Below are positions 57,608-64,000 of a stretch of DNA of 64,000 nucleotides, piece after piece (the stretch's first letter is position 1; each line of letters opens with the position of its first letter). The notes under the pieces are model-generated. The model was not told where the DNA came from and searched no databases. It saw only the letters and a program-made list of their open reading frames with translations. Origin of the DNA: Saccharopolyspora endophytica. Lineage in GTDB: Bacteria; Actinomycetota; Actinomycetes; Mycobacteriales; Pseudonocardiaceae. The stretch is taken from positions 124,001 to 188,000 of the forward strand of contig NZ_JAGPXE010000005.1 in assembly GCF_018070075.1 (NCBI RefSeq), in the 5' to 3' direction. A program made the position numbers and the translations under genes.

Positions 57608-58885
57608 GTGGAGCTACTGCGAAACGCGGTGCGCCCCTACGCCTGGGGCTCGCGCACCGCTATTGCGGATCTGCTCGGTCGGCCCGTCCCCACCCCGCAC
57701 CCGGAAGCAGAGCTGTGGATGGGCGCTCACCCCGGTGACCCGTCCCGGGTGCTGCGACCCGACGGGGACGAGGTGTCGCTGCTGTCGCTGCTGGACTCCG
57801 AACCCGCGCACCACCTGGGCGACGAGTGCGTGCGCCGCTGGGGCGGCCGACTGCCGTTCCTGATGAAGGTCCTCGCCGCCGACGAGCCGCTGAGCCTGCA
57901 AGCCCACCCCTCCGCCGAGCAGGCCGCCGAGGGCTTCTCCCGGGAGGAGCGGGCCGGGATCGCGCGCAACGCGCCCAACCGCAACTACCCGGACCCGACG
58001 GCCAAGCCCGAGCTGATCTGCGCGCTCACCGAGTTCCACGCGCTCGCCGGGTTCCGCGAGGCCCAGCGCACCGTGCGGCTGCTCGACGCGCTCGACGTGC
58101 CCAGCCTGCGCGCGCACCGCGAGCTGCTGGCCGCGCAACCGGACGCCAGCGGTCTGCGCGCGCTGTTCACGACCTGGATCACGCTGCCCGAGCACTACCT
58201 GCGCGACGTGCTGCCGGAGCTGCTGGACGCCTGCATCGCGCACGTCAGGGAGCGCGGCGAGTTCGCCCTGGAGTGCCGCACGGTGCTGGAGCTGGGGGAG
58301 GCCTACCCGCACGACGCGGGAGTGCTGGCGAGCCTGCTGCTGAACCGGATCGTGCTGCAGCCGGGCGAGGCGATCTTCCTGCCCGCCGGCAACCTGCACG
58401 CCTACCTGCACGGCACCGGCATCGAGATCCTCGCCAACTCCGACAACATCCTGCGCTGCGGCCTGACGCCCAAGCACGTGGACGTGCCGGAACTGCTGAA
58501 GGTGCTGGACTTCTCGTGCGGTGACATGCGGGTCCTCAAGGGCGAGTCGCTGGACGCCAACCTCACCGCCTACCGCACCCCGGCTGACGAGTTCGAGCTG
58601 TCCCGGTTGGACTGGACACCGGCCGAGTCCGGCACCGTCCACCTGGACTCGCCCGGTCCGCAGATACTGCTGTGCACCAAGGGGAGCGTTCGCCTGACCA
58701 GCGGTCATCCGGGCAACGGTTCATTGCCGCGCGAACTGGTCCTGCACCGCGGCCACTCCGTGTGGCTCGCCGCCAGCGACCCGGCGGTGGAAGTCCGCCC
58801 GGCCGAACTGGATCCGGACGGGCAGGCCCAGATCTTCCGAGCCGCGGCCGGGTCCTTCTCGAGAGCCATCTCGCACAACGGTTAG
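57608..58885 (+). CDS. manA: mannose-6-phosphate isomerase, class I
   Basis: 425 residues from GTG 57608. RPYAWGSRTAIADLLGR opens the family, SLQAHPSAEQA provides two zinc ligands, DPTAKPELICALTEFHALAGF the Glu ligand, and GEAIFLPAGNLHAYLHGTG the last His. It interconverts fructose-6-P and mannose-6-P as the entry step of GDP-mannose synthesis. It follows the SIS gene by 106 nt, which holds no separate gene. Confidence 0.95.
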   Translation: MELLRNAVRPYAWGSRTAIADLLGRPVPTPHPEAELWMGAHPGDPSRVLRPDGDEVSLLSLLDSEPAHHLGDECVRRWGGRLPFLMKVLAADEPLSLQAHPSAEQAAEGFSREERAGIARNAPNRNYPDPTAKPELICALTEFHALAGFREAQRTVRLLDALDVPSLRAHRELLAAQPDASGLRALFTTWITLPEHYLRDVLPELLDACIAHVRERGEFALECRTVLELGEAYPHDAGVLASLLLNRIVLQPGEAIFLPAGNLHAYLHGTGIEILANSDNILRCGLTPKHVDVPELLKVLDFSCGDMRVLKGESLDANLTAYRTPADEFELSRLDWTPAESGTVHLDSPGPQILLCTKGSVRLTSGHPGNGSLPRELVLHRGHSVWLAASDPAVEVRPAELDPDGQAQIFRAAAGSFSRAISHNG

Positions 58886-58961
58886 GTTCACTCCGCCCCT
58901 GATCGAGCCGGACACCCGGTAGATTCCTCCCGACATCGCAGCCGGATCGCAGGAGGAGAAC

Positions 58962-59885
58962 GTGTCAGCAGGGGGCGGGACCAAGGCCATCCTCGCCGCA
59001 TTGGCCGCCAACGCGGGAATCGCGGTGGCCAAGTTCGGTGGATTCCTGTTCACCGGTTCGTCGTCGATGCTGGCGGAGTCGGTGCACTCTCTCGCCGACA
59101 CCTCGAACCAGGGGCTGCTGCTGCTCGGTCAGAAGACCTCGCAGCGCAAGGCCTCCGAGGAGCACCCGTTCGGCTACGGCCGGGACCGGTACTTCTACTC
59201 GTTCGTCGTGGCGCTGATGCTGTTCACCCTGGGTTCGGTGTTCGCGCTCTACGAGGGCATCCACAAGATCCAGCACCCGGAGCCGCTGGAGTCGGCGTGG
59301 GTGGCGGTGCTCATCCTGGTGATCGCGATCGGCCTGGAGACCTACAGCTTCCTGACCGCCATCAAGGAATCGCGCGCGATCAAGGGCGAGCTGACCTGGT
59401 GGCAGTTCATCCGCCAGTCCAAGACCCCCGAGCTCCCGGTGGTGCTGCTGGAGGACCTCGGCGCGCTCGTCGGCCTGGTGCTGGCGCTCGGCGGTGTCGG
59501 GCTGACGGTGCTGACCGGCAACGCGGTCTTCGACGGCATCGGCACCGCGTGCATCGGCGTGCTGCTCGGCGTGATCGCGGTGGTGCTGATCGTGGAGACC
59601 AAGAGCCTGCTCATCGGCGAGGGCGCCAGGCGCGAGGTGCTCGACGAGATCGTCGGCCAGGTGGAGTCCGAGCGCGTGGAGCGCGTCATCCACATCCGCA
59701 CCCAGTACCTCGGACCCGATGAGCTGCTGATCGCCGCGAAGATCTGCTTCACCGAGTCACTCTCGGTTGCGGAAGTCGCCGCCGAGATCGATGGTGCTGA
59801 AAAGCGGATCCGGGCGAACGTTCCGGCGGCTCGTCTGATCTACCTGGAACCGGACCTCGACCGTGGCCGAACGATCACGGCCTGA
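58962..59885 (+). CDS. cation diffusion facilitator (SLC30A9-like)
   Basis: A 307-residue membrane protein with six helices and a cytoplasmic ferredoxin-like C-terminal domain. LAESVHSLADTSNQGLLLLG holds the first metal-site motif (HxxxD form). The second site reads VVLLEDLGALVGL instead of HxxxD, which is the pattern of the SLC30A9/ZnT9-like group. It probably exports Zn2+ or another divalent metal. GTG start with AGGAGGAG. A TAGATT box lies at ~58920. Confidence 0.88.
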   Translation: MSAGGGTKAILAALAANAGIAVAKFGGFLFTGSSSMLAESVHSLADTSNQGLLLLGQKTSQRKASEEHPFGYGRDRYFYSFVVALMLFTLGSVFALYEGIHKIQHPEPLESAWVAVLILVIAIGLETYSFLTAIKESRAIKGELTWWQFIRQSKTPELPVVLLEDLGALVGLVLALGGVGLTVLTGNAVFDGIGTACIGVLLGVIAVVLIVETKSLLIGEGARREVLDEIVGQVESERVERVIHIRTQYLGPDELLIAAKICFTESLSVAEVAAEIDGAEKRIRANVPAARLIYLEPDLDRGRTITA

Positions 59886-59886
59886 C

Positions 59887-59903
59887 ACAAGACACCGTCT
59901 TGT
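59887..59903 (+). terminator. small hairpin after the CDF gene
   Basis: ACAAGAC (59887-59893), 3-nt loop, GTCTTGT (59897-59903), 2 nt past the CDF stop. The stem is only 7 bp and there is no T-run, so it is a weak terminator at best; TTGTCA within it could also be a -35 element for the permease. Confidence 0.4.
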
Positions 59904-60021
59904 CATCACAACGGGTTAACGAAAACTATGGCGAACACTAGTCGACCGTTACCTGGAGCGACACGAGCGGGTTAGGGTGCGTTCCACCCCGCGACACTTG
60001 GGACTTGATGAGGAGGCGACA

Positions 60022-61533
60022 GTGCCAGGCACTGGGCTGTGGCGAACCAAGTCGGTAGAGCAATCCATTCTCGACACCGACGAGCCGGACACAAAACTAC
60101 GCAAAAATCTGGGCACCTGGGACCTGATCGTCTTCGGCGTATCGGTCGTGATCGGTGCCGGCATCTTCACGCTCGCGGCACGCACGGCGGGTGACGTCTC
60201 CGGACCTTCGGTGTCGCTGGCCTTCGTGCTCTCCGCGATCGCCTGCGGGCTCGCCGCGCTGTGCTACGCCGAGTTCGCCTCGACGGTGCCGGTCGCCGGT
60301 AGTGCTTACACCTACTCCTACGCGACCTTCGGCGAGTTCATCGCCTGGATCATCGGCTGGGACCTGATCCTGGAGTTCGCGGTCGCCGCGGCGGCCGTCT
60401 CCAAGGGCTGGTCGGTGTACCTCGAAGAGGTCCTGAAGCTGATCGGGCTCAGCGTGCCCACCTCGCTGCCGCTCGGGCCGCTCCAGTTCGACTGGGGCGC
60501 ACTGCTGCTGGTCGTGGTGCTGTCCACGCTGCTGGCGGTCGGCACGAAGCTGTCCGCGCGGGTGTCGCTGGTCATCACCATCATCAAGGTGGCCGTCGTG
60601 CTGCTGGTGATCGTGGTCGGCCTCGCCTACATCAACGCCGACAACTACACGCCTTTCATCCCGCCGGCCGAACAGGCCACTGAGGACAGCCCGGCGATCG
60701 AGCAGTCCCTGCTGTCGCTGATGCTCGGCGGTCAGACCAGCACCTACGGCATGTTCGGCCTGCTGGCCGGTGCCTCGCTGGTGTTCTTCGCGTTCATCGG
60801 TTTCGACATCGTCGCGACCACCGCGGAGGAGACCAAGAACCCCCAGAAGAACGCCCCGCGCGGCATCCTGGGCAGCCTCGCGATCGTCACGGTCCTCTAC
60901 GTCGCGGTCGCGCTGGTCGTCACCGGCATGGTGCCCTACACCGACCTGGCGACCACCGAGGACGGCACCCGGGCCACCCTGGCCACCGCGTTCGCGCAGC
61001 ACGGCGTGACCTGGGCGGCGGCGATCATCTCCGTCGGCGCGCTGGCCGGTCTGACCACTGTGGTCATGGTGCTGCTGCTGGGCCAGACCCGCGTGCTGTT
61101 CGCGATGTCCCGCGACGGCCTGATGCCCAAGGGCCTGGCCAAGACCTCCACCGCCGGAACCCCGATGCGCGCGACCGTCCTGGTCGGCGTCGTGGTCGTC
61201 CTGGCGGCGGCCTTCTTCCCGGCGGACAAGCTGGAGGAGATGGTCAACGTCGGCACGCTGTTCGCGTTCATCCTGGTCTCGCTGGGTGTGATCGTGCTTC
61301 GGCGGACCCGTCCGGACCTGCCGCGCGGCTTCCGCGCCCCGCTGGTGCCGTTCGTGCCGATCCTGGCGATCCTGGCCTGCCTGTGGCTGATGCTGAACCT
61401 GACCGCGCTGACCTGGGTCCGGTTCCTGGTGTGGATGATCGCCGGTGTGGTGATCTACTTCCTCTACGGCCGGTCGCACTCGCGCCTGGGCAAGGAGGGC
61501 GACGTCGCCAACGGCGGCTCCGTCACCAGCTAG
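60022..61533 (+). CDS. APC-family amino acid permease
   Basis: 503 residues from GTG 60022 (GAGGAGG upstream), 12 helices. WDLIVFGVSVVIGAGIFTLA is the 'G-x-G-I-F' substrate loop, AEFASTVPVAGSAYTYSY the second conserved loop, and FFAFIGFDIVATTAEETKNP the sixth-helix motif of the CAT group. It imports cationic or other amino acids by proton symport. It corresponds in place to Rv3253c, near the manA group. Confidence 0.92.
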   Translation: MPGTGLWRTKSVEQSILDTDEPDTKLRKNLGTWDLIVFGVSVVIGAGIFTLAARTAGDVSGPSVSLAFVLSAIACGLAALCYAEFASTVPVAGSAYTYSYATFGEFIAWIIGWDLILEFAVAAAAVSKGWSVYLEEVLKLIGLSVPTSLPLGPLQFDWGALLLVVVLSTLLAVGTKLSARVSLVITIIKVAVVLLVIVVGLAYINADNYTPFIPPAEQATEDSPAIEQSLLSLMLGGQTSTYGMFGLLAGASLVFFAFIGFDIVATTAEETKNPQKNAPRGILGSLAIVTVLYVAVALVVTGMVPYTDLATTEDGTRATLATAFAQHGVTWAAAIISVGALAGLTTVVMVLLLGQTRVLFAMSRDGLMPKGLAKTSTAGTPMRATVLVGVVVVLAAAFFPADKLEEMVNVGTLFAFILVSLGVIVLRRTRPDLPRGFRAPLVPFVPILAILACLWLMLNLTALTWVRFLVWMIAGVVIYFLYGRSHSRLGKEGDVANGGSVTS

Positions 61534-61548
61534 CCCGAGCAACACCCG

Positions 61549-61582
61549 ACAGCGGCGCCCTTCTCCGGGAGGGCGCCGCTGT
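61549..61582 (+). terminator. terminator of the permease gene
   Basis: Perfect 13-bp arms ACAGCGGCGCCCT (61549-61561) and AGGGCGCCGCTGT (61570-61582), 8-nt loop, 15 nt after the stop, followed by TGCGTT. Confidence 0.85.
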
Positions 61583-61716
61583 TGCGTTCAGGGCTCGTCG
61601 TCCTCCGCGGCAGCGGGCGGAGTTGGTCCGAAGTGACCGGGCGAGACGGCCGTCAACCAGGGACGGTTCCGACCAACCGCCCGGGGACGTCGAAGCCGTG
61701 GCCACCGATGAAGAAG

Positions 61717-61747
61717 AGGGGGCCACGCCTTCGCGGCGCGGCCCCCT
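61717..61747 (-). terminator. terminator of the membrane hydrolase gene
   Basis: AGGGGGCC-a-CGCC (61717-61729) pairs with GGCG-c-GGCCCCCT (61735-61747) around a 5-nt loop with one mismatch. It lies 9 nt past the stop of the minus-strand gene and faces the permease terminator. Confidence 0.8.
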
Positions 61748-61756
61748 GCGGTGGTG

Positions 61757-63991
61757 TCAGCTGTCGGAGCGGAGGGAGGCGCCGCGCTCCCAAGGGGCGA
61801 TGCGGCCCCGGGGCTCGGTGATCTCCGGGAGGGTCGAGGGCTCCGAGCGGGCCTCGGAGCCCTGCTGCGCGGGCAGCTCCGGGGCGTCCTCGACGGGCTC
61901 CGGGGCCGGTTCCTCGTGCGCCTGCTGCTCCGGGACCTCGGTCTCCGACCCGCCCTTGCGGAACGGGATGACCGGCCTGGAGCGCTTGGTCCTGGCGGCC
62001 TCCGCCGTCTCACCCGGCGTGCGCCGGGGCAGGTCCTCGACCGAATCGGTGATCGACCCGCCGTCGTCGCCCTGCGGCGACAGCGACGCGCCGAAGGAGT
62101 GCGGATCCGGCGCGGACGGGATCTGCGGAGCCTCCGGCGTCGACAGCGGTAGCGCCGCACCGCGCACCGGACGCTCCAGGCCCGCCGCCATCGCCACGGC
62201 GCGATCCCACTCCGGATCGCCGCTGTAGTCGGAATGCCCCAGCACACCGGGAACCCAGCGGCGGCACGAGAACGGCCCCCGCTGCGGGTCCGGCAACCAG
62301 TGATCGCCACCGAGCACCAGCGCACCGGTCGGTCCGCGCGTCGCCGCAGGCAGGGGACCCTCGGTGCCGTCGCCGCGAAGACCGACGCCGATCAGCATCC
62401 CGTTGTAGACCTGCCGGTTCCAGGTGGTCACGGCCCCGCCCAGCGGATCGGTGCCGCGGCACAGCGACCGCCACCGGTCGCCCATCGACCCCGCCAGGTC
62501 CCGCAGCGCCGAATGCGGCACCACGCCCGGGAAGGCGCGCGGATAGGCCCACTGCAACTGCGAACCGGCCGTCACCAGACCGACCCGCTCGCGGTCCTGC
62601 TCCGGCAGCTTCTCCAGCAGCCGCGCGGCCGCGACCGCGGCGAGCAGGCTGCCCTGGCTGTGCCCGACCAGCACCACGCGCGTGTTCGGGTCGGACAGGT
62701 GCTCGGCGGCCCGGTCGGCCAGCTCGGGGATCACCTTCAGCGCGTAGCACGGCGGCACCACCGGGTGCGCCTCGCGCGGCCAGAACAGCGCCAGGTCGCC
62801 CAGCACGCCCAGCACCCGCGCGGTGTCCCGCTTCGTCGCCGCCAGGAACACCGTGCGCAGCAACCCGACCGCCAGACCCGCCAGCGTCACCACGCCGATC
62901 GCGCTCAACCAGCCGACGCTGGGCATCCCGGCGAACCGGGCCGCCAGGCTCGCGGCGGTGCTGACCGTCAAGACCCCGGCGATCACCAGGAACAGCTGGT
63001 GGGAGTACCGGCGCTGCAGATCGGCGAACTTCCAGGCGCTCGCGGCCTTGCGCTGGTCCTCCTTGCGACCCGCGTGCAGCAGCGCCACCTCGTCCGGGAT
63101 GGGGTCGCCGTCCTCGCTGCGCCGGAACCGGCGGACCACCAGCCACGGCAGCGCCAGCAGCAGCGACGCGGCCAGCAGCACCACGGCGCTGCCCCAGAAG
63201 AACGTCACGTCGTCGAACGCGGCGGGCAGCAGCAGCGGAGCGGCGCCCGGTGCCCGCGGCACGCTCAGCGTCTCCCGGACGCTGAGCGCCAGGCCCGCGC
63301 CGAACCCGTTGCCGAGCATCGTCGCCAGCATCAGCACCGGCGCGGTCATCCAGCCGCCCGCCCACGGCCGCAGCTGCTTCGGCGAGGACTTCCACTCGGG
63401 CCGCGCCAGCAGCGACGCCGGGACCAGCAGCACGGCGACCGCCACGCAGGTCAGCACCAGCAGCGCGGTGATCGCGTCGATCGTCGAACCCGAACCGGGC
63501 AGCGGGCCCCTCAGCTCACCCGGGAGCAGCGCCACGGAAGCGACCAGCACACCGCCGACCGACATCAGCACCTGCCGCGCCCGCCGCCCGAGCAGCGTCC
63601 GGAAGACCTTGCTCGTCTCCCGCATCCCGGCCGGATCGTCCAGCCCGGCGGTGCCGACGACGGACAGGACCAGCAGCGAGGCAGCGACCAGCCAGCGCGG
63701 ATCGAAGCTCGGAGCCAGCGGCCCGCCCAGCGCCACGAGGGCCACAGTGGACAGAGCCGCCGTCACGTGCAGCGCCCGCAGGGCCGGGGTGTCCGGATCG
63801 GACACGACGTTCTCGCCCGGCAGCATCGGCGCCAGCGCGGAGTGCTGCGGGCTGTCCTTCTTGGGCGCGGACACCCGCCAGGACACAGTGGACAGCCGGT
63901 GCATGAGCAGCACCGCCAGCGCCACCGGCAGCAGCAGCGCGGTCGAGCGCAGCACGTCGACACCGCGCAGCGCGTCCGGGATGAAGCTCAT
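61757..63991 (-). CDS. membrane protein with alpha/beta-hydrolase domain, possibly 5'-incomplete
   Basis: At least 744 residues; the ATG at 63991 is the first visible start, but the frame is open to the window edge. About ten hydrophobic helices occupy residues 15-400. A hydrolase domain follows with the nucleophile elbow VVLVGHSQGSLLAAVAAARL (Ser in GHSQGS) and YPRAFPGVVPHSALRDLAG. The tail (~620-744) is acidic, Pro/Ser/Glu-rich and probably disordered. The catalytic Asp and His cannot be assigned with certainty. A membrane-anchored esterase or lipase acting on envelope lipids is a reasonable guess. Its terminator lies just downstream. Confidence 0.78.
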   Translation of the reverse strand: MSFIPDALRGVDVLRSTALLLPVALAVLLMHRLSTVSWRVSAPKKDSPQHSALAPMLPGENVVSDPDTPALRALHVTAALSTVALVALGGPLAPSFDPRWLVAASLLVLSVVGTAGLDDPAGMRETSKVFRTLLGRRARQVLMSVGGVLVASVALLPGELRGPLPGSGSTIDAITALLVLTCVAVAVLLVPASLLARPEWKSSPKQLRPWAGGWMTAPVLMLATMLGNGFGAGLALSVRETLSVPRAPGAAPLLLPAAFDDVTFFWGSAVVLLAASLLLALPWLVVRRFRRSEDGDPIPDEVALLHAGRKEDQRKAASAWKFADLQRRYSHQLFLVIAGVLTVSTAASLAARFAGMPSVGWLSAIGVVTLAGLAVGLLRTVFLAATKRDTARVLGVLGDLALFWPREAHPVVPPCYALKVIPELADRAAEHLSDPNTRVVLVGHSQGSLLAAVAAARLLEKLPEQDRERVGLVTAGSQLQWAYPRAFPGVVPHSALRDLAGSMGDRWRSLCRGTDPLGGAVTTWNRQVYNGMLIGVGLRGDGTEGPLPAATRGPTGALVLGGDHWLPDPQRGPFSCRRWVPGVLGHSDYSGDPEWDRAVAMAAGLERPVRGAALPLSTPEAPQIPSAPDPHSFGASLSPQGDDGGSITDSVEDLPRRTPGETAEAARTKRSRPVIPFRKGGSETEVPEQQAHEEPAPEPVEDAPELPAQQGSEARSEPSTLPEITEPRGRIAPWERGASLRSDS

Positions 63992-64000
63992 GCACTGCGC

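Noticed and set aside
1-64000. tRNA, rRNA, riboswitches (including a B12 riboswitch near cbiZ)
   Set aside because: No cloverleaf, rRNA-like or B12-box sequence was recognised by reading. A covariance-model scan would be decisive.

Overview
The window is high-GC actinobacterial DNA, most likely from a Pseudonocardiales genome of the Saccharopolyspora/Amycolatopsis kind. The evidence is about 70% GC, many GTG starts, WhiB, F420 biosynthesis, mycobacterial-type cell-wall genes and ESX-type secreted proteins. From maf/birA to the amino-acid permease, the gene order follows the Mycobacterium tuberculosis stretch from about Rv3282 down to Rv3253c: maf, birA, PH-domain protein, gtrA, purK, purE, TIGR03089, LCP, rmlD, wbbL, mannose-1-P guanylyltransferase, fbiB, fbiA, whiB2, Rv3259-like, DUF3499, phosphomannomutase, SIS protein, manA, permease. 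Accessory blocks interrupt this backbone.

Layout. 1-3.6 kb: a leftward PPE/PE-like pair, a DUF3558 lipoprotein, a DUF1707 protein and a dicarboxylate symporter. 4.1-8.3 kb: maf and birA (divergent), PH protein, HMG-CoA lyase, CbiZ and a MaoC protein. 8.5-11.5 kb: a four-gene, translationally coupled ESX-type toxin operon (YbaB-like, WXG100-like, TNT-domain toxin, candidate immunity protein). 11.9-17.2 kb: DUF2339 membrane protein, hisN, a two-component system and gtrA. 17.4-20.9 kb: an ECF sigma factor fused to an anti-sigma and surface domain, divergent from a degenerate GGDEF-like protein. 20.9-31.1 kb: purK-purE, a thioesterase/TIGR03089/LCP operon, a DUF4232 lipoprotein, a second LCP protein and rmlB-rmlD.

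31.1-42.8 kb: an accessory glycan island inserted between rmlD and wbbL. A six-gene leftward operon encodes GT2, a KS-ACP protein that keeps both AT-flanking linkers but has no AT, a stand-alone adenylation enzyme, an FAD monooxygenase-like protein, a GT2-GT4 fusion and a GT4. Two rightward GT4 genes follow. This is the best candidate in the window for an undescribed pathway: acyl or aminoacyl assembly coupled to surface glycan synthesis.

42.8-61.5 kb: wbbL, mannose-1-P guanylyltransferase, an AlkA-like glycosylase, a BrnT/BrnA-like toxin-antitoxin pair, a NUDIX gene, fbiB-fbiA (coenzyme F420), a site-2-type protease, whiB2, a large membrane protein, the Rv3259 and DUF3499 homologues, the GDP-mannose genes (phosphomannomutase, SIS, manA), a CDF transporter and an APC permease. 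61.8-64 kb: a membrane-anchored alpha/beta hydrolase.

The shared theme is envelope polysaccharide. RmlB/RmlD supply dTDP-rhamnose, WbbL adds it to the lipid-linked GlcNAc, LCP enzymes ligate glycan to peptidoglycan, and ManA/phosphomannomutase/guanylyltransferase supply GDP-mannose. Non-coding DNA carries several families of short repeats with about 24-nt periodicity, plus a dispersed GGAAAGNTCCC-type motif. Several genes seem to be leaderless, with a TANNNT box 6-8 nt before GTG or ATG. No rRNA, tRNA, insertion sequence or CRISPR was seen.
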